NCBI GenBank assembly: GCA_023846275.1
Contig: CM043870.1
Location: forward strand, 6,633,527-6,697,526
DNA from: Vanilla planifolia
Lineage: Eukaryota > Streptophyta > Magnoliopsida > Asparagales > Orchidaceae
Reading direction: 5' to 3'
DNA length: 64,000 nt
The notes under the pieces: model-generated
What the model was told of the DNA's origin: nothing
Databases searched by the model: none
Seen by the model: the letters and a program-made list of their open reading frames with translations, nothing else
Program-made: the position numbers and the translations under genes
Shown here: positions 32,496-46,291 of the stretch, piece by piece
Position numbering within the stretch: the first letter of the stretch is position 1
How the letters are laid out: each line of letters begins with the position of its first letter

Positions 32496-34883
32496 TGTCA
32501 GGCACCCCACCTTACCAACTACAGTAAATTAAGGATGCTGCATAAGAAATAATCTCGAGTGAGGACAAACCATGCCTAGGTGGGGACCCGACGGTGAGAC
32601 AATTCTAACCCTCGAACCAATCTGGTATATTTTGAAAACATTTTAACCAAATCCATACCATAGAGCTGAAATGAAAACATGTGTATATTAAACTGTATAT
32701 ATATACAATAAACCACAAAACTGAAGTACCAAAAAAAAATACCAAAATGAAACCAAATCCACTCCCACCATAAATCTATCCCCTCTCACATGTCAGGAGT
32801 ATAGTCCTCTCCTGTACTATTATAATCCCCAGCTCTCGGTGTAGTGGATACATGACCTGTGATGAAGCACTAATGAGACATATATATCTCAGCAGATAAA
32901 TCCATTATGTAACCAAGTAAAATAAATCTCCAGATATAAAAGACAAGCCGTGAAACATGATAAAACAAAATCCATCTCATAAGCGGTGAAAAATAAACCA
33001 TATGAATACCTTCTTATCAAATGTCATGCAGTATCAAAAGTAAACCAGATAAACATGTATACCAAATTTCAATTTCCATTATTTTATATGTTATATACTT
33101 ACTGGGCTCGATTCCCTTTTGAATCATCATCCTCTGGATCCAATCATCATATCAAATGACCTTCAGCCGGCATCCATCCAGTTCATAACACTAGGCAGAT
33201 ATCTGATCCGAAGACCGATACCCTGCGATCTCATCCGCTAGGCCTAGTGCCACCAGGCAGGTATAGTACTGATACCCTGCGATCACATCCGCTAGGCCTG
33301 GTGTCATCAATATATACGGAGGTCATGGTACACATACACACTAGGCAGATATCTGATCCGAAGATCGATACCCTGCGATCTCATCCGCTAGGCCTAGTGG
33401 TGAGGATAATGTCTCCAGGAATCCAATTTTCAATTTTTATTTTCCAACCATGTCACACATGCGATAAATATGCCAAAACCATATCAATATGTCCAACCAA
33501 TTATATTTTATCTCATATTATGCTTTTTGTTTCAATTTCCTTTTTGTCATCTTTTATGCTTTCAGTTCAATCAGAAAATAACACCATAAAACATATATCA
33601 AGTCATGAGATAAAAGTCATGTAAAGAAAAACTGTAATGCAGCCCGTAAGAAACCATGTATCGAAATATAAATAAATACTATTGTGCTATATCACAGGTT
33701 ACAAATTTATCTACCTGGATCTATTATTGCAGGACCTCTATTCTCAATTTTTGGAGTCCCTACAAGGTCACATGTGCAAAATAATTAAAATAAATAAAAA
33801 GGTTTTAAGTCACAAAAACAGCTTTCTAAAAGCCCTGCCAAATACTTCCCGAAATCCCAAAAAAAAATCCCAATTTTTCTCCTTGTTTCTCGCCGCGCCT
33901 AGACCGCGCGTCCGCTGAACCGGCCTGCTGTTCAGCTCCGTGGTTCAGCCGACTGAACCGCCCCTCTCTCCCTCTCTCTCTCCTCCGCCTCAGCCCGAAC
34001 CAGGTCTCTCTCTCCTCCGCCTCAGCCCGAACCGGGCGCCTTCCGGTTCGGTTAACCCGAACCGGTTCAAACAGGATCATCCCTGTTTCTCACCCGACGC
34101 TGCTTCCCTCTCTCCTCACCGCCGCTCGCGTCCGGCGGCTTCTAGCCGCTTCCACGGTAAATTTCTCGTTTCCCCGAATCCCTCTCCGGGAAATACCAAG
34201 CTCCTCTCGACTTCTTTCGCACTCCTCGACGACCAGTTTGCCGGAAAAACATTCCGCATCTCGCGGCCGACAACTCCGGCCACTCCTTCGGCAACCCAAT
34301 ACGTCTCCGGCCGAAAATAAACATTCGGCCGGCCTCTCTTACTCTCCCCCCACTCAACAGAACCCCAATACAACAAAATAAAACGAACCATCTTACCTTG
34401 CCGCAGTTTCTCCGGCGAGCTTCCCAGCTTCCGTTAAATTTCCGGCAATTTTTCGCAATCTCTCAAAATTTTCCAAATAGCTTCTGTGCTTAAGAGGATT
34501 AACTCACCCGGGCTGATATCCTCGCCCGGGTGGACACGTATGTGTTAATTATGCCTTGTACCGACACGTTCGTGATTGTTTTGCAGAACACCCCCTGAAC
34601 TTTTCCAAATTACAAATCTACCCTGGCCTGGCCGACAATTCCATATTTACAAATTTACCTTCCGCCATCCGATTTTAAACTAAATCGGAAATCCTAAATT
34701 GCAGATATATCCCGGATCTGAAATCCTGAAATTACAAATATATCCAAAACTTTAAAAATTCATAATTAATTATCCAAAATTCCAAAAATTACAAACTTAC
34801 CATCGTTGGACTCGTCTCAAAGAGCTCTTCCTATTAGAATGATCAAATTAAGCTTTTTTTTTTTTAAAAAAAAGGCTGTTACA
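32496..34883. mobile_element. Solo LTR of a second Ty3/gypsy-type element
   Basis: A 2388-bp segment from TGTCAGGCACCCC to GGCTGTTACA, flanked by the 5-bp target site duplication TTAAA (32491-32495 and 34884-34888). Like the LTR at 24016-27017 it has a CpG-rich right half (33.9-34.5 kb) with words such as CTGAACCGG and CCGGTTCGG, so the two belong to related families but are not close copies. It has internal tandem and inverted repeats and no pol domains. Its inside open frames (for example 33940-34320) are composition artefacts. Confidence 0.82.
33189..33399. repeat. Three consecutive hairpin modules inside the solo LTR
   Basis: Three modules of 50-60 nt share the core GATACCCTGCGAT and are each bounded by an 8-bp inverted repeat: CACTAGGC (33189-33196) with GCCTAGTG (33242-33249); CACCAGGC (33251-33258) with GCCTGGTG (33296-33303); CACTAGGC (33339-33346) with GCCTAGTG (33392-33399). 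The middle module has both partners of one pair changed together (T-A to C-G), so the pairing is kept. Confidence 0.85.
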
Positions 34884-34919
34884 TTAAATCTCTCATGACT
34901 TTTATTAGAAGCCTCTTCA

Positions 34920-37900
34920 TATGTGTGTATGTGTGTACTTATATACATATATGTATATATGTATGTGTAGATAATAATAAGTAATTTAAACTTTTATAGC
35001 CCTACTTTTGATCTTCCAAATGGAGTCTAATATCAATAATATTCACAAGAAAACCTTCGTGCTACAAATTTGATTCTCTCATTAACTCTCTTTACTTTAG
35101 AGTTGTATTTTTTCTTACTCTATTCTTTAGAATTATATCTATTTATGAGTTCAATCATTATCAATATCAATAATTAATTTTTTTAATATAAAAACTCTTG
35201 TCTTCTTATGTTTAAGTTGTGAAAGGTCCAAAAGATTTCCAATTGTTGGATCTGCCTTAAGATAGTGCAAATATAAGAATCACCTGTACAATTTACCTGA
35301 GAAAGCTTGTTGAATAATTTAAAATTTCAAATATTTTTTTCGTCATAAAGATGGTAAAAAAAAATAATTCGATAAAAGAAAGATATGATTTCTTTTTAAT
35401 GGAGGATGGAACAATTCAAAAAAGCCGAGAAAATTATATCAAAAAATAAAAAAATTTAATTATTTACATATAAAACTTAATTCAAAAGTTTTGATGCAAA
35501 TGCCGTGATGGCCAAAACACCATTTTTTTTAAATACAAATAAAAATAAAAAATATTATTTTATTTCATATTAATATACATATTATTCTTGTATTTTTTTT
35601 TTGTTTATTTAATTTTAATAATACTTTATTAAACTACTCTACATTCTAATAGTATTAAAAAATGCTTTTTTAACAAAACTTCTAATTTGATTATTTTTCA
35701 AGTACAATAATGATCCTTAATACTAATACATAAGTATACAAGGTATGATTTGGAGCACAATTATCATTATAATAAATTTGATTACTATATTATCATGCTA
35801 TCTTAAGTCGATATTATGATGATAATATGATTTAAAATGTGAATGATTAATGAGTTGAAGAAACAACTATATATACAAAGGAATAGAGAAATAAATGTAA
35901 TATAAATTAAACTTGATATGAGAGTTTTAAAAAATAAATAAAAAAAACTCTATTATTAAAGAAAATTACATCTAAAATGTGTTTGACAAATATAAATTTT
36001 CAAATTTTAAGCCTAAAGACATTATATTTGGGAATCATTTCAAATTAAGCATAATGTTAAGATGTTATATAAGAAATTAAAGTTGTGTGCATGTCAAGAT
36101 TTACAAATGATCTGATATTATATAAGAAATTAAAGTCATTAGTAAATAATGATTATAACTGTGATGTTATAATTCTTATGTTAGCATAAATAGAGATATT
36201 AATAGTAAAAAATAATTATCAAATTATATCTTCATAGGTAATGACATGACAATAAATTAATATCACAAATTAAAAAATGTAGCCTATTCTTAACTATAAA
36301 TATGAAGCCCATTGCTATCTAAGATAATGGGTTGAAAACTATTTTGAAAGAATTTGAGAAAGAGTAATAAGATTATATTTATTCAATGACAGCTAAAGTG
36401 TTCTTTGTAATACAAAAAATCATTTATTGTGCTAAAACATAAAACACATTTAACTAAACTATCTTGGTGTCAAATAATTCACACGTGGAAGAATTCAAAT
36501 CTTTTGGTATAAAAAAATAGCAAATATGTTGCTCGATTTGATTATGATGAATAAACTATGGATGTCTTCCACATAGTAATAACAAAATGATAAGTTTGGA
36601 AGATTAAAAGAAAAAAAAATAACTTATCATCAAAAGTTGCTATGTAAAAAAAAATAATATCATAGATTAAGATTGTTAAAATATCAAGTTTTTCTAAGGA
36701 TAATGAGAATAATATGGGCATAAATTAGTCTTATAATTAAAGTCACAATCTTAATTATAGCAAATTCATATTATAACTTGCTCATAAGGACAAGAGTTTA
36801 ATAATGTAAAGAAGTTTGACAACTCATTGCCATTCCCTAAGTTGTATTTGTGCATGACATTGATTGGTTTGCAATAGTTATACATAAGAAAAAGTCGTAC
36901 AAGAAAAGCATATAAGATCAAGACTTAGTCTAGTTTCTTTTTCTATCAAAATTACTTAAATGATTACATGTGACATAAAGTTCTATTAAATGAGAGGAAT
37001 TGACTATCTTTTTTTTTTTGAAACCTTATGATATACTAATAATTACTTGTTCTCTCATGCAAACTAAAATATTTAAATGACATTTTATAATTATTTTAGC
37101 ATAAAAATTTCCCAATTCACTATGATGGGGATGGCAAATCTAATCATAGAAAATATTAATTTGTATTTTGTCTAATTAATAAATTTTATTTTCCTTACAA
37201 CTTCCAAATGGCAAGTTTCATATTTCAACAATAGTAATAACTTGATATATTTTATTCAAACATTGAAGTTTTCAACAATTAATATTTATCAAGAATTTAA
37301 AAAAATAAGTGGTGACGAAGCCATGTTAATATTCCACCATAAGAATATGTCACTTTCACATAATTAAAGGTTTATAATTTTTTGGATAAACTATTTCATT
37401 TCATTTATAGTTTTGGTTCTATTTATTTTGTCATAAGTGAATAAGATTAAAAAAACACTAATTCTAATTAAAATATTTCATATTAATTTTATTTTTACAC
37501 AAATTTTTAATTATTATAATTATTTTTAAAGCTTACAAATATATTATCAAATAAAGCCTTAATGACTCATATTTGATCCATACAAATCTATCAAAAATCT
37601 CTGGTCAATCATTTGAATTCAAAACCTAACCAAAGGATCATATTTACATCATAATTTACTAATAAACATCAAAAATGTCATTGTTGTTAAAAAAGGTATT
37701 TTAACATTTTAAGTGTTCATAACAATGATACTTAAGCTCTTGGAAGTAAAAGTAGATGCATTTGAACTTTTATTAAAATGTGATCGACAAGGTCAAGAAT
37801 GACTAAGACATAAAAGCCCATAAACTATTTGATTTATGTTAGACTATACCTAATGTGTGAACAACTACAAGTTAGAAGCAACTTTGGCAAATTGATTGTT

Positions 37901-39000
37901 GAAGTGGATAAAATAAAAAAAAAAAACATGACATATCATATATTTGGGATGATGTGATTTCTCTTGCTAATGAAAAAATAAGAATAAATTTAAATATTGA
38001 CTTATTTTATTTTTTTAATGTTTATAATATGGACTTATTTTATTTTTTATTTTTAATGTTTATTTACAATTAAATAAATAAGTAACTTAGGCTAACTTAG
38101 ATATTATAAAAAAAATAGTTTTTTACTTTGCTAAAAAATATTTTAGTAATTTTGTATGTTTTTAAACCATAAAAACTATTCAAATACATGGATATATACA
38201 CTTTATTTAGATTATTATTAGATAAATATGTTTTAGAAAACATTTATCACAACAATTATATATTTGATGATTATATAATCTAATAGGTGCATCTCTTCTA
38301 ACAACATAAACTTTTAACACTTTAAAGTTTGATAATAGCAACTCATGAGAAAAGCATAAAAAGGCACAAAACAATCTCTTATTTATGTTTTTATGGATAC
38401 ATAGATTATCTCATATTGAACATTCAACAACAAATATAGTATTGATATAAAAATTAATGCTTCTAAATACATAGTTCATACTTTTAGGTTGGGTCGCCAA
38501 GTTGTTATTATCTTAAGAAGTCATACAAAAATCATGTGATGTTTAATTAAAGTGAAACTACGATGTCCAAACAGGATAAGGAATAGGCATTGGATGAAAT
38601 CTTGAGAAAGAACAATCAATAGGAAATGAATGACTTATGTGCAAGTTTTTAAAGATATAATAATGAATTATTTTACATTACTACTAAGAGATCTTGGTTT
38701 TTATATGAGATACTATTATTTTAAAATATTAAAATATATTTTTATGAACAAACTTGCATAAGATCTCATAGGAACTCTATGATCAAGTATAATGGGGTTA
38801 GAGTCGATTTCGCGCAGATGGCCATATGAAAAAGGCCCATATATGAAGGATAAAATTAATTCTGATAATGATAATTTGACTTGAGGGGATACCATATCGA
38901 CTTAATGATACCAGGATGTTACAAATTTGTCTATCCTAAGAGGTTATGATTTCTATCAAAATATTATAACTTACTAGTCATATTCGAAGTTAATATGGTG
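34920..39000 (+). repeat. Long direct repeat, right copy (possible old 3' LTR)
   Basis: The partner of 16.77-20.95 kb, in the same order and orientation, with landmarks AAAACCTTCGTGCTACAAAT near 35051, AAGTATACAAGG near 35732, ATAATAAATTTGATTACTAT near 35770, ATTAATGAGTTGAAGAAAC near 35847 and GCATGACATTGATTGGT near 36853. It begins about 40 bp right of the second solo LTR. It is diverged and lacks clear ends. See the left copy for what it may be. Confidence 0.55.
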
Positions 39001-39229
39001 CATACAACTACATCTAAATGTATATAAAGAATCACAAAAGCATGATACAAAAGTCTTGGCAAAAGTATATGATTGATTAGAAGTATAGATCTTGGTAAAC
39101 GATGACAAATTTGTGAAGTCACTATATCACTTTTTTTGTTCATATTTTTTTAATAATTTAACATTTAGTATATATAATATCACTAATAATTTTGAAAAAA
39201 AAATATTTTTTTTGATTAAAAAGAAAAAT

Positions 39230-39750
39230 TTTGTTTTTAGTGAACTAGCAATTCCAATCTAATAGAAAACAACAAAAACTTGCCTTAACTTATGAATGAC
39301 ATCTTTCATAGTATCAAAAATATGTTTTGAATATAAGAAGCTTCATTAAGTAATATTTGAAACCATACAACTAAATAAATGTATTTGATTATTTAAACCG
39401 TACAATTTGCAAACATCATTTTTGTTACAATTCTTTGTAGGACTCAAGACCATTTCATCCTTACAAATTATTGGTACTATTTTTATTACTTCATTTTTAT
39501 TCAATATAATAAACTTTTATTGATCAGCTTATCATAAATTATTTCAATAAATAAATTTTAATAACAAAGTATTATCCTAATACTTTTAGAAAAACCTATC
39601 AAAATCACTCAAGTAGCTAAACAAATCTTTAATGTTAATAAGAAACATTTCGTTAAGCCATTCTATCTAAATTTCAAAAATATCAAAATTTTAATATATA
39701 TTTTTTATTAAAAAAATTCCATAAAACCCTTATTTTTAGTATCAAGAATT
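39230..39750 (+). repeat. Dispersed repeat, copy 1 (partner at 45.66-46.14 kb)
   Basis: It shares with the partner the ordered phrases ATAAGAAGCTT / ATAAGCTT, TAATATTTGAA, ATTATTTAAACCGTACAA / ATTATCTAATCCGTACAA, TTGATCAGCT, and ATAAATTATTTCAATAAA. Family unknown. Confidence 0.55.
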
Positions 39751-42700
39751 TTTCTTTTTTTTTTATAGATTTTATGAAATCTTGTATTTAAAAAAGTTAT
39801 GAGATAAATAAAATATAGATTGATGAATTATCATAAAAAAACTTCTGACTTATTTTTTGTGGGGCTTTGTGGTCAATATGTTTATAGGAATGCTTGTTAG
39901 GTTTTTTTTATCATCTTTTTTTCGTCTTTTGTTTCTCTCTCTCTCTCTCTCTCTTAATCATGTTGGCAATCCCAAGTAATGAACAATATCATAGTTTTTG
40001 CTAATAATTATTGTAGCAATTGCCTTTCACAAATAGCTTAACCATTCCTACACATATCATCTACATTTGTTCATTTACTTGAACATAGTCCAACCATTCA
40101 CAAGCCCGATTTACACATTTGCTCAATTGCTCACATTGCTTGTCTTTTCTCATAATGCATTGCGCACTCATTTTGTGTTGCATATTCCTTGCGAACCCAT
40201 CCATGCACCATGTGAGTGTGTCCGTCCATGCATCCTTGGCCAATCTTGTGTATGCATGAGCTATCATCATGTCTCCATTGTAAGAAAAATCATATATCTT
40301 AGCACTTATCCCACATGCCCACACAAGCCTTGACAAGCACAATCCTAAACATGCAAAGTGAACAATATTACACCAATAAAGTGAACAATGCCAAATTCAT
40401 ACTATAACAAAATTCCATCATGTATTTTTATCTATGTGGTCCTAACAAACCTTAGATAACTAAAAAAAACCCAAATAATGCTTGGAAGCAATAGAATTGG
40501 GGACACTTGAAATATTACAAAACCTTATAACATGTTTTATAACATCCCAAGCTTCTAAATATTATATTTGATTGGAGTATTCCAAAATTATAATTAAAAA
40601 TATTATGATTAAGGAAATAAATGTCTAGAGTATTAGTTACATTAAATTTTAAACAATACCAAAAATTATAATTAAATATAAGAATGAAGAGATTAATGAG
40701 TAGCTTGCATAGAAATTTGTTCAATCAAAATGAGAGGTCATTTGGTATAGTTAGAATTAGGAAATACTATTTCTAACTATTGAATAATATATGAATATAT
40801 TATATTCCCTTAAACCCTTTTATCTTTATCTAGTTCGAGGTGAGAGAGAGAGAGAGAGAGAGAGAGAAGCTTCTTGATTGTACCAAATATGGTCAAGTCT
40901 ATGGAAGAGAGAAAGAAAGGGGAAAACTTTATATGAGAATCAAGATCTTGAGGAAAGGTTTATTAGAGGGAATATCTTGTGAGTTAAAACTACAATCATA
41001 AGAGTTAAGATCTTTCCCTTTATGTCTTATTTTCATTTCGAATTTAATGGGATCTAGGGGAGTGAACAGTATGCCAAGGGCAAGTTTGTGTGAGTAAAGA
41101 ATTCAAAATGAATAATCATGAGAGCCATTGGAAATGAAATATCATTCTAAACTTTGTAAGAAAATTGAAATTCAACACACCTATAACTTTAATTATTAAA
41201 TGATAAGATTGGGTAATAAGATGTTCCAATAATAAGAAGAAAATGAGAAAGTGTTACGTTGGAAGGTCCATCTATGATATGATGGATATTGGATGGTTTG
41301 TGATAGAGAAATAGATATCATCTAAATTTTGGTGTGAAAGATTGTATGATTCATAATATTCAAGTTTTTAGACTTGTGAAGATCTGATAGTCTAAAATAA
41401 GATTTGAATATTTGTCAAAGACATGGAGAGAAACACACAAACAATTGGATTTATACTCCAATTGTTCGGTATGCATGGAGCAATCATTAAACCATCCAAT
41501 AGAAATTAATCTAATAACCTGATGAACATAATGGATGGTTTAACATATGCTTAGATGCTACCAAAAGGTGATTTAGATGCACATTAAATTATCTGATTAG
41601 AAAGATTAGATGATCCAATTAGAATAAAAAATATAAAATAAGAGTTTATAATGTAAGACATGTTACATTAATAGATGATATTGAGTTGATCTAGTAGGCT
41701 ATAAAAGACTTATCTTATTTATTTTTTTATTTTTAATTTATTAAGGGTTAAAATGAATGATGTATGACACTCTTAAAAAATTTTTGTATATTTTTTTATT
41801 TTTTTATTTTTTATTAAGAATGATATTTTTATCATTTTAATTTTGAGCAAGGTTTAGTCTTGTAATGTACTTAAAGTCATGTTATTGATTAAATAATAAG
41901 AGTTTTTTGTCTTGTCTTTATGCTTCTTAAAAATTATTGTTTCTCTTAATGTATACATGCACAACATGAGTTGTGATATAAGTTTTTTGGATTGTGATTG
42001 GAATTTTTTGTATTTTTTTATTAAAAAGATATTTTTGTCATTTTATTTTTAAGTTTAATTATGTAATCTATTTAAAACAATATTATTTAATAAATGAATG
42101 AAAAAGAAAATTTTTTGGCTTGGCTTTGTGTTCACAAAAACTATAATTTCTCCTTAAGTATGTGTTCCCAACCTGTGTTACAATCCAAGATTTTTTGACC
42201 TGTAATTATACACTCGAATTTACCTTGACCGATGTCTCCATCAACATCATCATCTTTGTTATTTCTATCTTCCACCTCAAATCCCATTATAAGATTTACT
42301 CATGTCTATCCTCCATCATTTTTAGTATTAGGGTTTGATTGAGATCTAACTATCGGACTTTCTCTTGCCTATTTTTCACAAATGTAGTGGGGCTCAATTA
42401 ACACATTGAATATAATAGAGTTAGCACATCAGATATATGATAAGAGTATGATGCAAAATCTATTTATAATTGTAGGATAAGGAAGCAAAAGAGCATGAAA
42501 CTAATAACCAACTCTTGATAATAAGGTAGACATCATAGAACCCTTGTAAGTTTGTATGTTTAATGTAATGAAGAATGATCTCTCAAAAAAAAATGTAATG
42601 AAGAATGATAACATAGCCTTGTGTATGCATCATAGCATTATGTAAGTACATATGCTTGATACAATGATGTATAGTTGTGCATTAGCATGACTTGGAATAT

Positions 42701-45660
42701 ATGTGATTCTTTTATGTTATATTATTTCACATGATGTATCTATGATTGTTATATTACACGATAAGCATGACGTGTTTATTTGATTAATTAAGTAGGTATA
42801 TGATAACATGTAATTGGTTAATACTTGCATGAATAGATATATACATTATGTGTTAAAATATTTGTATATGAATATGTGATGTAAAAGTAAAGAAATGTTA
42901 ATAAAGACAACATGATAAGATATTGTCTTGTCAATAATAAAGGTAAGAGGAAATCTTATGGGATTAGAGTATGGCATATCAATAAAAAAGAATTATACAA
43001 ATATTGCTTAATAGGAGAGTGGCCTATCATTATAAAACATAATAAGAAACCTTACTAAAAAGTGTTAATTAAACAAAAAGGCAAAATTAAAAATCATAAT
43101 GAACATGTGATTAATGTGTTGGTATTGTGTATATAAATGATTATGCTTAATCATCATTACGACATGAACTCAAATATTTTATTATTTTATATATTATGAG
43201 TGATATGTTGTACCCTTGGTCATTACATCAGTTATTTGGTAACAATAAAACTATTACATTTTAATTACTAATACCTTTTCTTAGTATTTTTAAGATCATA
43301 CATCTTAAAGAGGATTAAACAAGGGACCACACTAAGTGATCTTAAGTATATGCTATGGAGATCATTGTGTTGTAAAAGAAATATAATTTTTTTTATATTT
43401 ATATGATCATTATGTTTGTATATTAGTGTTCAATACTTAGGTTATAAGCATGCTAATTTTTAGCATACTTGTATAATACCACATACTTATATGATATCAA
43501 TTTTCTATTTGTACAATGAGCAAATTCGTATCATAGGAGTACAATAAACTTATCATGTTAATATGACACCTTATGATTAATAAAAATGAGTTTTTTATTA
43601 AATATATTTTCCTTGTGTGGTCACTTTTTGTATAAGTTTTTTTGAAAGCTGAAAAACTAGACTCAAGAATTTTTGTTATATTCATACTATACGATGTCCC
43701 TATCATATATGTACGATATATATTCATTATGAAAAGTGAATTAGCCAAACTTCAACAATTATATTTATAATTCTATTAATATAGTAACGTACTTGTATGA
43801 TCACTTGATCGTATAGTACGATCAGGTTCAAGGCTAGTTTGATTATTTTTTTAAGAAATTGATTATAGCCATTTGAAAGGGTTTCAAAGCCATTGATTGC
43901 AATATTATGGCCATATAAAGGAATCCAAACTTAATCGAATAGATTAATACTTGATTGGGAAATCTTTTATGAAGAAGCTTGATTGGATTTATCACTTTTA
44001 AGAAGAGAAAAGTAAAAGACCATGGCATTTACCTTGGAACAATTATCATAGCTTTTTTTCATCTTTGAGCTAAGTTGCATATTATTATTTCAAGTTATAT
44101 TTATTATATTATCTCTTGTATAAATATTGAATTTCATTCAATATCTTATATCGATTCAAGGAGTTTGTCTCTTATTTAATTATTTAATTAGTTATAGGAT
44201 TATTATATTTGGTTTACTTATCTTATTATTGAGACATCTTTTATTTGATCCTTTATTTGTCGGCTTTTATTAATCTATTATGTAATCATTTATTAAGTCA
44301 GTGTTATAGGTTTTTATGAAGCTAATGATGAAGGCTTTTTTTAAGCTAATATTTTAATAAATTTTGTAGTCTTTTGTCTCATGATAGTTGTAGATCTGAG
44401 TTTAAATTGAATCACTTAATAATTTTTGTGTGTATTTTATTTTATTTGTTTTACAACAAAACAAATTTTATAAAATATAATAATATTTTCTAAAAATAAG
44501 TGGTAGAATTTCCAACAAGATTAAGAATTTTATCAGCCTTTCATTGTGAAGTAATTTGTGTTTTTAATTTGGCTTAAAAGTTATTAGTTTGCATAATTTA
44601 TCACCTTCTTATTGACATCATGACCCTTCTAGTACAACATGGCAACCCTCATCCAACATTTTCTTAATTCTAATGCCATGTCATCTATTTCTTTTATTTT
44701 CTCATTAGATTTGAAAGCATCTTTTTTTATAAACACAAGTCAATAAATTAATTTAAAACCTATTTTATGCTCAACTTTTGAATACTATAATATCATGGCA
44801 AAAGATATCCAAAATCATTGCAATGGAAACCAATCTAAAATAATCTTTGAAAATCACATAACTCTCACATTTCTTTTTAAACAACGTTTCATATAATATA
44901 ACAAAATAAAGTTCTTGTACATGTCTAATTATCTAAATATAAAAAATGGCTAACAAAATAGCTTATACAATTGATAGTAAAAATAAACAACTAAGCTAGT
45001 AATATATGATGTCATCACCCATTGCTCCTTAGTAGTCCCAAGTTATGTCTCACATTGATGTGAAATTATTAAATCATAAATAGCCTGACTCAATCATCAC
45101 TAGTTTAGTGACAAAATCATGTATATAATATAAAAGTATAATTTTAGATTACGATGCATGTTAGGTCAGTCTTATATAATAAAAATATATATAACATATG
45201 ATAAAAAGAATAATATACCAATATTTTATAGAAGTTCTTTTAATTTTATTCTATCTTATATCATTTCATATTTTTTTAATTAGCTCAAGAAAAGGCCTTT
45301 TTAAATCTGATTTGGCATACTTTTTAAGAATACTTCATTCCAAAGAAAAACAATCTTAATAAATGACTCTTTTATCTCATCTATAAAATACATTATTCTA
45401 GAAAAGTAATAATTATTTTGGTTAACTATATTCATTATTTCATATTTAAAATCATGCTTTTCTTTTACCAACAATTTTTTTCTCTTTTTTTTCTTTTTCT
45501 TTTCCTTTCTAATTCTTTATCTTTTTTATTTTAGTGATTGTCATCACAACTTTATATCTTTTTATTGCATATCATAAATTAAAAAAGAAAGAAAAATATA
45601 ATAATAACACATTGAGTCAAACATTCTCTTGTTAGACAAACATTTTTTTTAACTTTAGAA
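39750..45660. other. Repeat-rich spacer, no gene recognised
   Basis: It holds (CT)n at 39933-39954, (GA)n at 40842-40867, and a diverged tandem duplication at about 41.78-42.19 kb. The stretch 42.14-42.33 kb also matches part of the TMK intron (about 50.44-50.62 kb). From about 40.5 to 41.7 kb the sequence looks like LTR or leader DNA of a decayed element (ATAACATCCCAAGC near 40542), but no ends could be fixed. At 40.06-40.34 kb opposing open frames exist with no recognisable protein. Confidence 0.4.
41780..42190. repeat. Diverged tandem duplication, period about 210-220 bp
   Basis: Two blocks share, in order, GATATTTTTATCATTTTA / GATATTTTTGTCATTTTA, GTAATGTACTTAAA / GTAATCTATTTAAA, GTCTTGTCTTTATG / GGCTTGGCTTTGTG, then TTGTTTCTCTTAATGTAT / TAATTTCTCCTTAAGTAT. 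It is old and AT-drifted. Confidence 0.65.
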
Positions 45661-46140
45661 ATCAATATTTAGTAATATATTATCAATAATTTCATATTTT
45701 TGGATAAAATACACAAATACTTGTTTTAAGTAAAGTAGCATAACTAATCTACCACAAAACAATGAAACCTTTCCTCAACATAATGAATAAAATCAATCAT
45801 GGTATCAAAATTAAGCTTTGAAAATAAGCTTAGGGCTCCGTTTCATGAGTTTAATTATATAATATTTGAATCCAATTAACTAATAAATTTATTTAATTAT
45901 CTAATCCGTACAACCTGAGAGCACCATCAATTGTACCACATATGGCACGCAACACCATTTTATCCCAATATACTATTGCCAACATTTTTAATTAGCAACT
46001 TCAATTAAAAAGGACAAGTTATTTGATCAGCTCATAATAAATTATTTCAATAAAAAATATTTTTTAATAACAAAAATCCAAATGCGTTTTTAAATAAATA
46101 TTTTTATTGACATAAAACTCTTTTAATTTTTTTTTCTTGA
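45660..46140 (+). repeat. Dispersed repeat, copy 2, beside the TMK 3' end
   Basis: The partner of 39.23-39.75 kb. It ends about 150 bp from the TMK stop codon, so it probably lies in or next to the TMK 3' flank. The two copies frame about 6 kb of repeat-rich DNA. Confidence 0.55.
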
Positions 46141-46291
46141 AAACTTAAGAAAGATTTATAATAATTTACATTAACATTGAACTAGAACGACAAATAAACA
46201 GACAAAACCGAACTAAGCAAGTTTTCATGGTTCAACTAAAGAGACGAACACGAGGAGCAAACCAAAAAGACCAGCAAATCCCTAACTCTTC

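Noticed and set aside
33940-34391. Open frames on both strands in a GC-rich stretch
   Set aside because: They lie inside a solo LTR with verified target site duplications; several frames are open on both strands and none shows a protein family.
40061-40342. Opposing open frames of 93 and 88 residues
   Set aside because: No domain, both strands open over the same stretch, and no promoter or splice context; probably chance in slightly less AT-rich DNA.
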